Positions 8,699 to 19,638 are shown, counted from the first letter of the stretch. The stretch: 64,000 bases of DNA from Hymenobacter nitidus (GCF_020447315.1 NZ_JAJADQ010000004.1:186001-250000), one strand, 5' to 3'. Notes: a model not told the origin generated them from the sequence alone. Program-made: numbers and translations.

Positions 8699-9748
8699 CT
8701 AGATGTTTCCTTCGCGGGCCAGGGTGCTGAATTCCTTGACCGTGTTGATGAACACGCGCACGTTGTCGGGGTCGGTGTCGGGGTATACACCGTGGCCGAG
8801 GTTGGCAATGTGGCCGTGGGGACCGAAGCGGCGCAGCATCTCAATAGTAGCTGTCTGGACCTGCTCACGGCTGCCGTAGAGGGCACAGGGGTCGAGGTTT
8901 CCTTGCAGGGTTTTGCCAGTGCCGATGGCGGCGCGCACCAGGCGCGGGTCTTCGTTCCAGTCGAGGCCGATGGTGCGGCAGTTGAAATGGGCGAAGTCCT
9001 GCACGGCAAACCAAGCCCCTTTGGCAAACACCGTGACGGGAATATCGGCCGGCATGGCGTCGCAGATGGCGGCAATGTAGCGGGCCGAAAACTGCTGGTA
9101 GTGGTCGGGGGGCAGGATGCCGGCCCAGGAGTCGAACACCTGCACCAGGTTAGCGCCGGCCTCAATCTGGGCTTGCAGGTAGGCAATAGTGGTGCGCGTG
9201 ATTTTGTCCAGCAGCTCGTGGGCCAGCTCGGGGTCGGTGTAGAGCATGCGGCGGGCCTTGCTGAAGGTCTTGGAGCCGTGGCCTTCCACCATGTAAGCCA
9301 GAATCGTCCAGGGCGCGCCGGCAAAGCCGATAAGCGGAACCCGGCCGTTCAGGGCGCGCTTGGTCACGCGAATGGCCTCCAGCACGTAGCCCAGGTGCTC
9401 CTCGGGGTCGGCCACGCGCATCCGGGCCACGTCCTGCGCCGATTTAATGGTTTCGGGAAACAGCGGACCGCGGGCTTCCACCATTTCGTAGGTAAGGCCC
9501 ATGGCTTCGGGCACTACCAGGATATCGGAGAAGATAATGGCCGCATCCACATCCAGGGCGTCCACGGGCTGAATGGTGACTTCGGCAGCCAGCTCCGGCG
9601 TTTCTACCAGCTCCTTGAAGCCGCTCAGGCGGCCGCGCAGGGCACGGTATTCAGGCAAAATACGGCCCGCCTGGCGCATGAGCCACACGGGAGTACGTTC
9701 GGTTTCTTCGCCACGGGCGGCGCGGAGCAGGAGGTCGTTCTTGAGCAT
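8699..9748 (-). CDS. hemE: Uroporphyrinogen decarboxylase
   Basis: The product is 349 aa, normal length. It has the N-terminal [10 protein letters not shown] signature (20-29), the second family signature around [21 protein letters not shown], and the conserved [13 protein letters not shown] near the C-terminus. HemE decarboxylates four acetate side chains of uroporphyrinogen III to coproporphyrinogen III in the cytoplasm. A TAACTTGC box on the minus strand (9779-9786) lies 30 nt upstream and may be its -7 element. No other heme gene is nearby. Confidence 0.96.
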   Translation of the reverse strand: MLKNDLLLRAARGEETERTPVWLMRQAGRILPEYRALRGRLSGFKELVETPELAAEVTIQPVDALDVDAAIIFSDILVVPEAMGLTYEMVEARGPLFPETIKSAQDVARMRVADPEEHLGYVLEAIRVTKRALNGRVPLIGFAGAPWTILAYMVEGHGSKTFSKARRMLYTDPELAHELLDKITRTTIAYLQAQIEAGANLVQVFDSWAGILPPDHYQQFSARYIAAICDAMPADIPVTVFAKGAWFAVQDFAHFNCRTIGLDWNEDPRLVRAAIGTGKTLQGNLDPCALYGSREQVQTATIEMLRRFGPHGHIANLGHGVYPDTDPDNVRVFINTVKEFSTLAREGNI

Positions 9749-9923
9749 AGAAAAAGGCAGGGATGCCGGAAATCGGGCGCAAGTTACGGCCTGCGGGGCA
9801 GCAATACCTAAGAGAAGTGCAGGAGTAGAGCATAACTTAAAAGGAATAGGCTCTCAGATGTCGTAAAGTCTATCAATTTTAAGCTTAAGGAAAGCTCTTA
9901 CTCTATTCCTCTATTTGTAGCAT

Positions 9924-10361
9924 TTAGAATTGTAAGCTGCTTCCTAAAAAGACATTTACTGTCACAGATTTTCCTTTCGGAATATCTATATTTTTAATTT
10001 TTATTGAAAGAGAAGAGGTGCTAAGGGCACTTACATCTAGTTCATAGGAACCAGACTCAACCTCTTTTTCTGCTGCTCCTTTTTCAATATGAATCTTTTG
10101 GTTATTAAGCCAAGCGACACTTTCATTTATTTGGTTTCCAGTTGTCCTGTCGTAGATATTTAACTTAATAAATCCTTTGTTAACTGACTTATGATGACTA
10201 TAACCTTCGATACAGTAGGTGCTGGGAATCAAATGGGCTTTATTTAAATCAACATGCTTTATATACTTACCTTCTGATTTGCATATATTTTTCTTGCTAC
10301 AAGATGTTAAGGTTAAAGTGATAATAACGCTTGTGCAAATACTTATGATATATGCATTCAT
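9924..10361 (-). CDS. AT-rich hypothetical lipoprotein
   Basis: This is a 145 aa protein with an N-terminal hydrophobic signal ending in a lipobox (LTLTSC, Cys about 21), so it is probably lipid-anchored. The mature part (Lys-, Asn-, Ile- and Ser-rich) looks like a small beta-sandwich, with SGSYELDVSAL and a PKGKSVTVNVFL ending, but no family was recognised. The gene and its flanks (about 9.83-10.44 kb) are strikingly AT-rich compared with the GC-rich genes on both sides, and its codon choice differs. This suggests recent acquisition. It runs in the same direction as galT and hemE but is unlikely to belong with either. Confidence 0.6.
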   Translation of the reverse strand: MNAYIISICTSVIITLTLTSCSKKNICKSEGKYIKHVDLNKAHLIPSTYCIEGYSHHKSVNKGFIKLNIYDRTTGNQINESVAWLNNQKIHIEKGAAEKEVESGSYELDVSALSTSSLSIKIKNIDIPKGKSVTVNVFLGSSLQF

Positions 10362-10437
10362 ATAGAGGGGTTGGTCTAACCTAGTTGATTCACACGGAGT
10401 AATATTAAGATAATAGGTTGATTGTACTATTTTACTG

Positions 10438-11493
10438 TCACTTCTTGGCCGCCTGCTTATAATGCACCGTGGGCAGGCTGCGCAACCGCTCGGCGGCCCA
10501 TTCGGGGGTGATGTCGCGCTGGGGGTTGGCCAGCATTTCGTAGCCCACCATAAACTTGCGCACCGCGGCTGAGCGCAGCAGGGGCGGGTAGAAGTGCATG
10601 TGTACGTGCCAGCTTTCGTGCTGCTGCCCGTCGGTGGGGCGCTGGTGCAGGCCAGCGGAATAGGGGAAAGAAATCTGGAACAGGTTGTCGTAGCGGATGG
10701 TCAGGTCGCGCAGGGCTTCGGCAAAGCTATTCTTCTCGGCATCGGTCAGCTGCTCGATGGAGGTGACGTGGCGGCGAGGCAAAATCATCGTCTCGAACGG
10801 CCACACGGCCCAATAAGGCACCAAGGTCACGAAGTGCTCATTCTGGTACACCACGCGGGTTTGTTCCCGAAGTTCCAGCTCCACGTAGTCGAGCAGCAGG
10901 CTGCGGCCGTGCTCGGCAAAGTAAGCGGCCTGCTGCACCGTTTCCTTGGCCGGATCGGCCGGTACAGTGCGCTGGGCCCAGATCTGGCCGTGCGGGTGCG
11001 GGTTGGAGCAGCCCATCATAAAGCCCTTGTTCTCGAAGATCTGCACGTAGTTGATGTCGTCCCGTGCGCCCAGCTCCTGGTACTGCTCCACCCACACTTC
11101 CACCACGTGCCGGATGGCGGCCGGCTCCATTTCGGGCAGCGTCAAATCGTGGCGGGGGGAGAAGCAGATAACCCGGGCCACTCCCGATTCAGCTTCGGCC
11201 CGTAGCAGGCCGCCCACGTTCACACTGCCGGCGGGCACATCGGCCTGCAGGGCGGCGAAGTCGTTGTCGAACACGAAGGTGCTGTCGTAGGCGGGGTTCA
11301 CGGCGCCGCCCGCACGGGTGTTGCCGGGGCAGAGGTAGCAGGTGGGGTCGTAGGCGGGGCGGCTATCGGCTTCGGGCTCTTCCTGCTGGCCCTGCCACGG
11401 CCGCTTGGAGCGGTGCGGCGACACCAGAATCCACTCACCGGTGAGCGGGTTGAAGCGGCGGTGGGAGTGCTCGGTAGTATCGAAAGCGGCCAT
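10438..11493 (-). CDS. galT: Galactose-1-phosphate uridylyltransferase
   Basis: The product is 351 aa, typical of class I GalT in the HIT superfamily. It contains the zinc-site CYLC (52-55) and the active-site NPHPHGQIW, with nucleophilic His168 in HPH (166-168). The C-terminal half carries the second HIT-like domain, with GLHQRPTDG and [10 protein letters not shown]. It exchanges UMP between UDP-glucose and galactose-1-phosphate in the Leloir pathway. No galK or galE lies beside it. It follows marC on the same strand after 92 nt. Confidence 0.95.
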   Translation of the reverse strand: MAAFDTTEHSHRRFNPLTGEWILVSPHRSKRPWQGQQEEPEADSRPAYDPTCYLCPGNTRAGGAVNPAYDSTFVFDNDFAALQADVPAGSVNVGGLLRAEAESGVARVICFSPRHDLTLPEMEPAAIRHVVEVWVEQYQELGARDDINYVQIFENKGFMMGCSNPHPHGQIWAQRTVPADPAKETVQQAAYFAEHGRSLLLDYVELELREQTRVVYQNEHFVTLVPYWAVWPFETMILPRRHVTSIEQLTDAEKNSFAEALRDLTIRYDNLFQISFPYSAGLHQRPTDGQQHESWHVHMHFYPPLLRSAAVRKFMVGYEMLANPQRDITPEWAAERLRSLPTVHYKQAAKK

Positions 11494-11585
11494 GACGGAA
11501 AGCGGTTAGAGGTCGGCTGAACGGAACAGGAAGAGGTAGATACTACGGACGGCGGGCCACTTAAAGCTGAAATGCCCCCGCGTTG

Positions 11586-12203
11586 CTACTCCTGAAACAG
11601 CGCTTTGATGGCCGTAGCCATAAAATTCACCCCGATAGCCAGGGTCAGAAAACCCATGATGCGGGCCAGGGCCGCCATGCCGGGCCGGCCCAGAAAGCGC
11701 GTCAGGCGCAACGACGACATCAGAATAATATAAGCGGCCACGGCTACCAACACAAAGCCGAAAAAAATCAGGCCCATGTCAAGGTAGGTCAGCTTTTCGG
11801 TAAACAGGCCGATGCACACGGCCATGGAGCCCGGCCCCGAAAGCATGGGCATGGCCAGCGGAGTAAACGAAATGTCCTCCTTGTGCATGCTTTCCTCCAG
11901 CGTAGCCTCCGACACCTTGGCCCGGTTGCCGCCCGGCGTCAGCAAGTCGAAAGCCGAGCGCATGAGCAGAATGCCGCCCGCAATGCGCAGGTGGTGAATG
12001 TTGATGCCAAAGAAGTTGAGCACGTATTGGCCCGCAAAAAACGATACCGACAGCACCCCCACCATATACAGGCAGGCCCGCAGCCCGATCTGTGCCCGGT
12101 GACTAGGCGAATCTTCCTCCGTCAGGGTCAGGAAAACCGGCATGGCCCCGAAGGGATTCACGACGGAAAACAGAGTGGTGAAGGTGGCTAGTAGTATTTC
12201 CAT
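11586..12203 (-). CDS. MarC/UPF0056 family inner-membrane protein
   Basis: This is a 205 aa protein from the ATG at 12203; the upstream in-frame ATG at 12260 adds a non-hydrophobic tail. It has about six membrane helices and the family hallmarks FSVVNPFGAMPVFLTLT near the N-terminus, AGGILLMRSAFDLL, and PLAMPMLSGPGSM in the middle. MarC-type proteins are integral inner-membrane proteins of unknown function; the old link to multiple antibiotic resistance is not supported for the family. A TACCTTTA sequence about 30 nt upstream on the minus strand may be its -7 box. Confidence 0.9.
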   Translation of the reverse strand: MEILLATFTTLFSVVNPFGAMPVFLTLTEEDSPSHRAQIGLRACLYMVGVLSVSFFAGQYVLNFFGINIHHLRIAGGILLMRSAFDLLTPGGNRAKVSEATLEESMHKEDISFTPLAMPMLSGPGSMAVCIGLFTEKLTYLDMGLIFFGFVLVAVAAYIILMSSLRLTRFLGRPGMAALARIMGFLTLAIGVNFMATAIKALFQE

Positions 12204-12359
12204 GTACCGAGGCGGGGAAGTGGAAGGCGGGTAAAGGTACGAGGGATTGGGTATCAGCAAACAGGTTAAAATGGTATGTTTGGAAAGCCAACCGTAGCAT
12301 TACTGTCGCGTACAAGCGCTTAGAAGGCACCCCACCCGCCTTTTTTTCATCCTATTTGC

Positions 12360-12911
12360 ATGAACACTGCTTCTCCCGCGGCTCCGGCCGCCGACGATTA
12401 CCGTGATACCCCGCTGGTTGGCATCGTCATGGGTAGCCAGTCCGACCTGAAAATCATGTCGGCGGCGGCCGAGCTGCTGCGGCAGTTTGGCGTGCCCCAC
12501 GAAATTACGCTGGTGTCGCCGCACCGCACGCCCTACCGCCTCATCGAGTACGGCGAAACGGCCCGCAAGCGCGGCATGCGCGTCATTATTGCCGGTGGGG
12601 GCGGGGCGGCCCACCTGCCCGGCATGCTGGCTTCCTTCACCACGCTGCCCGTCATCGGGGTGCCCATCAACTCCTCGACTTCCATCCGCGGCCTCGACTC
12701 GGTGCTGTCCATGCTGCAGATGCCAGCCGGCGTACCGGTAGCTACGGTGGCCATCGACGGCGCCGCCAACGCTGCTGTACTGGCCACCCAGATGCTGGCG
12801 CTGAGCAACGCCCGCCTGGCTGATGTATTGGAAAAGTACCGTACTTCGCTCAAAGACAAAGTGATGCGTACTATCGAGGAGCTCCGCAAAGGTGGATTCA
12901 GCGACGAATAG
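12360..12911 (+). CDS. purE: 5-(carboxyamino)imidazole ribonucleotide mutase
   Basis: The product is 183 aa, slightly longer than usual PurE because of an Ala/Pro-rich N-terminus. It has GSQSD (25-29), SPHRTP (53-58) and the AGGGGAAHLPGM loop (79-90) that bind the CAIR phosphate and carboxylate. Class I PurE converts N5-CAIR to CAIR in purine synthesis and works with PurK, which is not in the window. It has no obvious operon partner; the next gene on the same strand starts about 120 nt later. Confidence 0.95.
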   Translation: MNTASPAAPAADDYRDTPLVGIVMGSQSDLKIMSAAAELLRQFGVPHEITLVSPHRTPYRLIEYGETARKRGMRVIIAGGGGAAHLPGMLASFTTLPVIGVPINSSTSIRGLDSVLSMLQMPAGVPVATVAIDGAANAAVLATQMLALSNARLADVLEKYRTSLKDKVMRTIEELRKGGFSDE

Positions 12912-13032
12912 GTGAACTGGTAAGTTGAAAGAATGGCGGGTTTGTTGCTCACCGATCTTAGCTGCCCGACTTTTAAACTTCAACGCACCACTTTGTCAGC
13001 CCGCACCTCTACAACTTCACAATTTCCCCTCT

Positions 13033-14199
13033 GTGCCTGACCTAGACGCTCCCCTTTGGATTCTGCTGGCCCACGGGCTGACGCTGCTGCTCACGCTGGC
13101 GTCGCTGGTGGCTACGCTGCTGCCGCTGCTACGCGAAACCGCCTGGTGGATCCGGATTTTTGACTTTCCCCGCCTGCAGATTGTCGCCATAGCCCTGCTC
13201 ACCATTGGTGCGGGCCTGGCGCTGAACTGGCACCAGCTGCCGGGCTACTGGGGCCTGGGGCTGCTGGCCGCATTGGGGGCCGCGGTGGTGTACCAGTCGT
13301 TTCGTATTGTGCCCTACACGCCCGTAGCCAGCAAGCAGATTGCCGACAGCACCCGGACCGATGGCGCCCGTCATCTGAGCCTGGCCGTGATGAACGTGCT
13401 GCAGTATAACAAGCAGGGGGCCCGGGCGCTGGCCGTGCTGCAGGAAACGGACCCCGACCTGATTATGGCCGTGGAAACCGACCAGTGGTGGTATGAGCAG
13501 CTCAAGCCCCTGGAGGAAACGCACCCCTACACCTGCCACGAGCCGCTCGACAACACCTACGGCCTGCTGTTCTTCTCGCGTCTGCCCCTGGAAAAGTGCG
13601 AAATAAAGTACCTGCTCGACGACGACGTGCCCTCCCTGCACGGGCGCGTTATCCTGGCCGATGGGCACACCAAAGTGCGGATATTCGGGCTGCACCCCAA
13701 GCCCCCGGCGCCGGCCGAGTCGAAAACCAGTACCAAGCGCGACGCGGAGCTGCTGCTGGTCGGCAAGGAAATCGGGGAGAAGGAGGAGCCGACCATCGTG
13801 TTTGGCGACATGAACGACGTGGCCTGGTCCCATACGTCGGAGCTGTTTCGGCGCATCAGCGGCCTGCTCGACCCACGCGTGGGCCGCGGCCTGCTGCCCA
13901 CCTTCCACGCCGACTACATGCTGCTACGCTGGCCCCTCGACCACGTATTCGTGTCCCCCGATTTTAAGGTCGACGACATTCAGCGGCTGCCCTACGTCGG
14001 CTCCGACCATTTTCCTATCTACCTCAAGCTCAGCTACGAGCCCCAGGACAAGGAAATACAGGAAGAAAACTGCGAAGAGGCCGACGTGGAGGACCACCAG
14101 GAGGCCATTGAGAAAATACAGGAGGGCTTTGCGGAAGAAAAGGAGGAAGAGACCGAAGAGGCTCGGCAACCCGAACCCAAAAAGGAGCTAACTACCTAA
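13033..14199 (+). CDS. Membrane-anchored endonuclease/exonuclease/phosphatase family protein
   Basis: The start is uncertain. GTG 13033 gives 388 aa beginning just before the first helix, while TTG 12925 adds 36 residues that do not look coding. There are three N-terminal membrane helices (about 1-100), then an EEP domain with VMNVLQYNK, the metal ligand in MAVETD, VFGDMNDV, and GSDHFPIYL near residue 330. The C-terminal ~50 residues are a highly acidic Glu-rich tail ending in a Lys/Pro stretch. EEP enzymes cleave phosphodiesters in nucleic acids or lipids; the substrate is unknown. It converges with the FAD monooxygenase gene with only 8 nt between stop codons. Confidence 0.82.
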   Translation: MPDLDAPLWILLAHGLTLLLTLASLVATLLPLLRETAWWIRIFDFPRLQIVAIALLTIGAGLALNWHQLPGYWGLGLLAALGAAVVYQSFRIVPYTPVASKQIADSTRTDGARHLSLAVMNVLQYNKQGARALAVLQETDPDLIMAVETDQWWYEQLKPLEETHPYTCHEPLDNTYGLLFFSRLPLEKCEIKYLLDDDVPSLHGRVILADGHTKVRIFGLHPKPPAPAESKTSTKRDAELLLVGKEIGEKEEPTIVFGDMNDVAWSHTSELFRRISGLLDPRVGRGLLPTFHADYMLLRWPLDHVFVSPDFKVDDIQRLPYVGSDHFPIYLKLSYEPQDKEIQEENCEEADVEDHQEAIEKIQEGFAEEKEEETEEARQPEPKKELTT

Positions 14200-14207
14200 C
14201 AGCAAGC

Positions 14208-15353
14208 TTACAGCTCGTAGAGCCAGGCCATCTGCTGCTGGCTCACGGCTTGAGGCAGACAGCGCATTAGAGCATTGCGCACGCCCACCAGCACCGGGTT
14301 TTCGAGCTGGGCCATACGCCCCAGCTGCCAGGACATGTTGACGATGCGCGTGGTGCGGGGCAGACGCCGCCGCTCGAATGCCTGAAAAGCCGCCGTAATA
14401 TCCGGAGTAGCCGTTAAGCAGTCGGCCAAGGCGGCCGCGTCTTCCACGGCCTGCCCGGCCCCCTGGCCCATATTGGGGGTGGTGGCATGGCCCGCGTCGC
14501 CGAGCAGCAGCACCCGCCCGTAGGCCAGGGCCGTCAGCGGCGGCAAGTCCAGAATGTCGTTCCAAAGCAGCTGGGCGTCGGTGGTGCAGGCCAGCAGCCC
14601 GGGAATGGGAGCCGGAAAATCGGCGAAGGTGCGTTGCAGATCGGCTACTCGGAATGCCGCGAAGTGCGGGTTGCGCGGTTCGGCGCTGTTCAGGCAGGCA
14701 AACCAGTAAACCTGCCCCTGGCCCACGGGCACGAACCCGATGCGCCGCCCGCCGTTGCCCCAGATTTCCATGGAACTGCCCACGGGTAGCGCCAGTTGCG
14801 GGGCCTCAACCACGGCCCGCCAGCAGGTGTAGCCCGCAAAGCGCGGCTGACTAGCCGGCAGTAGCTGGCGCCGCACCGCCGAGTGCAGACCGTCGGCCCC
14901 GATAAGCGCATCGGCTTGCGCCTGCGAACCATCGGCAAAATGAGCCGTTACACCCGCCGCAGTAGCCTCAAACCGCTCCAACCGAGTACCAAGCCGGACA
15001 ATGCCCGCGGGCAGGCCGGCCAGCAGCACCCGCTGCAGTGCCGCGCGGTGAATTCCCAGGTTGTCGAAGCCGATTTTGCGCGCAAAGTAGGTCGGGTCCG
15101 TGGTTTGCAACGTCTGGCCCTGCTGGTTACTGAGCGAAAGACGGGTAATGGGAGTGCCCTGGGCCTGCACGGCTTCTTGTAGCTGCAACCGGCTGAGACT
15201 GCGCATGGCATTAGCGCCCAGCACCACGCCGGCGCCAATTTCCCGCAGCCGCGCGGCGGCCTCGTATACCCGCACCGAGTGCCCCTGACTTAGCAGCGCG
15301 TGCGCCGTTGTGAGCCCGCCAATGCCGGCCCCAATGATTATAAAAGAAGCCAT
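14208..15353 (-). CDS. FAD-dependent aromatic-ring-type monooxygenase
   Basis: The product is 381 aa from the ATG at 15353, directly before the FAD-binding strand; ATG 15377 is an alternative. It belongs to the p-hydroxybenzoate hydroxylase fold, with GAGIGGL (8-14), a middle DG-type motif (IGADGLHSAVR) and the ribityl-binding GDAGHATTPNMGQG near 285. Relatives include salicylate hydroxylases, zeaxanthin-epoxidase-like and TetX-like enzymes, and the substrate cannot be assigned here. A possible operator-like sequence lies just upstream (15381-15402), but no regulator gene is adjacent. Confidence 0.87.
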   Translation of the reverse strand: MASFIIIGAGIGGLTTAHALLSQGHSVRVYEAAARLREIGAGVVLGANAMRSLSRLQLQEAVQAQGTPITRLSLSNQQGQTLQTTDPTYFARKIGFDNLGIHRAALQRVLLAGLPAGIVRLGTRLERFEATAAGVTAHFADGSQAQADALIGADGLHSAVRRQLLPASQPRFAGYTCWRAVVEAPQLALPVGSSMEIWGNGGRRIGFVPVGQGQVYWFACLNSAEPRNPHFAAFRVADLQRTFADFPAPIPGLLACTTDAQLLWNDILDLPPLTALAYGRVLLLGDAGHATTPNMGQGAGQAVEDAAALADCLTATPDITAAFQAFERRRLPRTTRIVNMSWQLGRMAQLENPVLVGVRNALMRCLPQAVSQQQMAWLYEL

Positions 15354-15525
15354 AGCTCGTGTGATGGTATCCTGCATTAACTATACTGGTCGGTTCGGAT
15401 AGGGGAAACCAATAGTATCGGCGTAAATATAACTTCGGCGTGATATACATGGTGTTCGACGGGTAAATAAAGCTGTTTAGCTTTATTTTGCACATCCTTT
15501 CGCCCTGGCTGCGCGTATTGAATTT

Positions 15526-15546
15526 GTGCCAAACTATGCTTGGCAC
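15526..15546. repeat. Short inverted repeat before the 15570 gene
   Basis: GTGCCAA (15526-15532) and TTGGCAC (15540-15546) are perfect inverted 7-mers with a 7-nt spacer. They end 23 nt before the ATG at 15570 and could be an operator or a leader hairpin. Confidence 0.4.
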
Positions 15547-15569
15547 TTCGCCGCCTGCTTATCTGCAAC

Positions 15570-15986
15570 ATGTCTGAACAAACGAGCCCCCGACTATACT
15601 TCGAAAATCCGGTTGGGCGCCTGCTGGAGCACCCCGACGGGTATGCTATTGTGGCCTACAACCCGGGCAAGAGGAATCTAAGTGATATGCAGGCCTTCCT
15701 GACCCATGCCAGCCAGCTGCTGCGGGCCCGGGGGTGGCGCAAGCTGCTCGGCGACCAGCACCAAATGTCGCCTTTCACGGAGGATGAGCGCACCTGGATT
15801 CAGAACTTCTGGGTGGCGCGCACTGCCCAGGGCGAGTCGATTTATGGCGCCGTGGTGCTGCCCCACGATGTTTTTGCCCGCTTATCGGTGAATCTGGTGA
15901 TGAGCGAGGCCCAGGAATCGGCCCTTACGTACCGCCTCTTCGACAACGAAACAGAAGCCAAAGGCTGGCTGGCGCAGTTGCCCTAG
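15570..15986 (+). CDS. STAS/SpoIIAA-like hypothetical protein
   Basis: This is a 138 aa soluble protein with no signal peptide. Its N-terminal strand pattern (YAIVAYNPGKRNLSDMQAFLTHASQLL) and the ending LFDNETEAKGWL resemble the small STAS-like proteins common in Hymenobacter. In those the final motif links the last strand and helix. The middle contains FTEDERTWIQNFWVART. The ATG at 15570 is preferred over 15540 because a short inverted repeat overlaps the upstream start. Its function is unknown, and the family call rests on overall pattern only. Confidence 0.6.
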   Translation: MSEQTSPRLYFENPVGRLLEHPDGYAIVAYNPGKRNLSDMQAFLTHASQLLRARGWRKLLGDQHQMSPFTEDERTWIQNFWVARTAQGESIYGAVVLPHDVFARLSVNLVMSEAQESALTYRLFDNETEAKGWLAQLP

Positions 15987-16096
15987 CCGGCGGCCCTTGG
16001 GTCGGGACGCTACGCGTGCAATGGCTGTTGCCCCAGCCGAAAAGCCGCACCGAACCGCAAGCGCCTGGTAGCAGAAGTAGCCCTGCAGACCAGAAC

Positions 16097-16807
16097 TTAA
16101 TCTTTGGCTAGTATCGTCTGCCAGATAATGGTTTGGTAGGTGAGGTAGCGGCCCGGAATCTGCCGCTCCGTCACGGCGCAGGTGTGCAGCAGTAGCCGCC
16201 CCTGCGCATCCAGCCCAACCTGCGTCACGGCCCCTTTCATCAACAGGTAGCGCTGGCTAACCAGGGTGTATTTGCTGGCCTTGTGCTGGGGCTTGGGCAA
16301 GTCGACGTCGAACGAGAATTTCTGGTCGGTAACCTGCAGCCTGACGTTGCCCGGCTGCTCGCGCACGACGGCGCTGCGGTAAAACTTCTGGTCCTTCACG
16401 GAAAAGGAGTCGATATGCATTACCCGCCGGTTTGCTACGCTGCGCCAGTGGCCCAGCAGCCGGGCCGGATCCTGAATCCGGGTGGTCGTATCGAGCTGCG
16501 CGTGCGGATTGGCCGAGGGTTGGCACCACCAGGTCCGCACGCCGTCATTCCCGGTGAAAGAAAGACCCTGCTGCGTGCGTTTTATCTCCGGGGTCAGGAA
16601 GCGTTGATAACGCGCGTAGTCCTGTTCCCATCTGCTTGGGTCCAGGGCCGGCAACGCCGTGGCGTAAGTGGCCGGGAAGCGGAGAGTATCAGCCGCGGGC
16701 ACGGTAGGTATAGGCCGGCGGACAGGGGTATGCGGTGAGGCGGCGAACAAGCCTGAGACAAGCAAGGCCGGCAATAGCAGGTAGGAATAGGAGAGGACCG
16801 AAGGCAT
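16097..16807 (-). CDS. Hypothetical secreted protein
   Basis: The product is 236 aa from the ATG at 16807, with an N-terminal hydrophobic signal (SYLLLPALLVSGLFA) and a Pro-rich linker (TPVRRPIPTVP). The mature part is strand-rich with many Gln and Thr residues and no recognisable catalytic motif. It is probably periplasmic or outer-membrane associated. The dnaK terminator lies just upstream on the same strand, so it is transcribed separately from dnaK. Confidence 0.55.
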   Translation of the reverse strand: MPSVLSYSYLLLPALLVSGLFAASPHTPVRRPIPTVPAADTLRFPATYATALPALDPSRWEQDYARYQRFLTPEIKRTQQGLSFTGNDGVRTWWCQPSANPHAQLDTTTRIQDPARLLGHWRSVANRRVMHIDSFSVKDQKFYRSAVVREQPGNVRLQVTDQKFSFDVDLPKPQHKASKYTLVSQRYLLMKGAVTQVGLDAQGRLLLHTCAVTERQIPGRYLTYQTIIWQTILAKD

Positions 16808-16824
16808 ACGGCAAAATACAAAAA

Positions 16825-16849
16825 GGGCCGGAAGCATTGCTTCCGGCCC
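16825..16849 (-). terminator. Intrinsic terminator downstream of dnaK
   Basis: GGGCCGGAAGCA (16825-16836) pairs with TGCTTCCGGCCC (16838-16849). On the minus strand a TTTTTG tract follows the stem. A T-run on the other side means it could also work in the plus direction. Confidence 0.85.
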
Positions 16850-16874
16850 TTTTTTATCTGTTCAGGTCAACGAA

Positions 16875-18818
<1,944 letters not shown>

Positions 18819-18925
18819 TTGATTGGTTGTATTTTATGTGTTGGATGTGTCTGCGTCAAGGTGCGAATCACTCGCGCCGGACTAATGACAAGCAGCGTAC
18901 CAGCCCCGAAAACGGGGTTTTTCTG

Positions 18926-18938
18926 TGACACATTGTCA
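18926..18938. promoter_or_regulatory. Palindrome TGACA-CAT-TGTCA upstream of dnaK
   Basis: This 13-bp inverted repeat lies about 108 bp upstream of the dnaK ATG. It is a candidate regulator-binding site or part of a stress promoter. No TAnnTTTG box is evident for dnaK, which fits a non-housekeeping promoter. Confidence 0.35.
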
Positions 18939-19029
18939 TTTCAGCCGAGTCAGGTGGCCGATTTTGCGACGGACTGACTTTTAAGGGGAAGCGGCCGGCT
19001 GAATAATGCTGACAGCTGGGCAGAAGTAG

Positions 19030-19046
19030 GTTGGGCTTAGCCCAAC
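19030..19046 (-). terminator. Hairpin enclosing the stop codon of the Imm53-like gene
   Basis: GTTGGGC (19030-19036) and GCCCAAC (19040-19046) form a 7-bp stem, and the three loop bases are the TAA stop codon. No T-tract follows, so it may act as a 3' end stabiliser, not as a classical terminator. Confidence 0.4.
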
Positions 19047-19636
19047 ACAGTATCAGTGTAACCTAGGTTCGTAGAAAACAAATGCTCCTCAATAGTGACT
19101 GTGATAATATCTCCCGGTTTAGCTACAGCAACGGCGTCTGCTAAAGAAGTGGCCTTTAGCTCTTCAAAAGGCTTAAAGGAATTTTCATCATGTATGATGT
19201 AAGATGCGGAATCCTCTGGGGGGAAGAAAGAGAGAATCTTAAGCTGACATTCATTTACTATTGAGGCGTTTGCTAGGCGCCAAATGCTGCCGGGATAGTC
19301 TCGTAATGGGATACAAACTCTGTATTTGAACTTTGGGTCACCTTGCTGCGGTAGCACTTCATTCAGGAAATAGCTCAGAATCTCATCAAGGTTTTCAGGC
19401 CCGCCGAATGCCACAAATTGCTGATTTTTAATATGCCAGGATACCCAGTTCGTAAAGGAGCGTTCTACAGTTGACTGCTGCGTTAGTTCTGCCTTTTCAA
19501 GACAAGTTTCTTGTAAATCGATTTTAACCCACCATCCTGGATTGTCCAAAGTAGTTATAGAAATTCCATAGCTATGTTCCCAATCTCCATTGCAATTGAT
19601 TAGATACCAGCGTTGAATACGTTGCAGAAGGTCCAT
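19037..19636 (-). CDS. Imm53-like immunity protein with extra C-terminal domain
   Basis: The product is 199 aa. The start at 19636 is preferred because the upstream start at 19693 lies inside the preceding hydrolase gene. Residues 1-90 carry the pattern known from Imm53 immunity proteins of polymorphic toxin systems: MDLLQRIQRWYLINCNGDWEHS, then the GI.I.TLDNPGW.V.IDL pattern. The second half (about 105-199) is an unrecognised domain. The gene is visibly more AT-rich than its neighbours, and no toxin gene is near. It begins 2 nt after the hydrolase stop codon, so it is probably co-transcribed. An orphan immunity role against toxins from neighbouring cells is inferred. Confidence 0.7.
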   Translation of the reverse strand: MDLLQRIQRWYLINCNGDWEHSYGISITTLDNPGWWVKIDLQETCLEKAELTQQSTVERSFTNWVSWHIKNQQFVAFGGPENLDEILSYFLNEVLPQQGDPKFKYRVCIPLRDYPGSIWRLANASIVNECQLKILSFFPPEDSASYIIHDENSFKPFEELKATSLADAVAVAKPGDIITVTIEEHLFSTNLGYTDTVLG

Positions 19637-19638
19637 AG

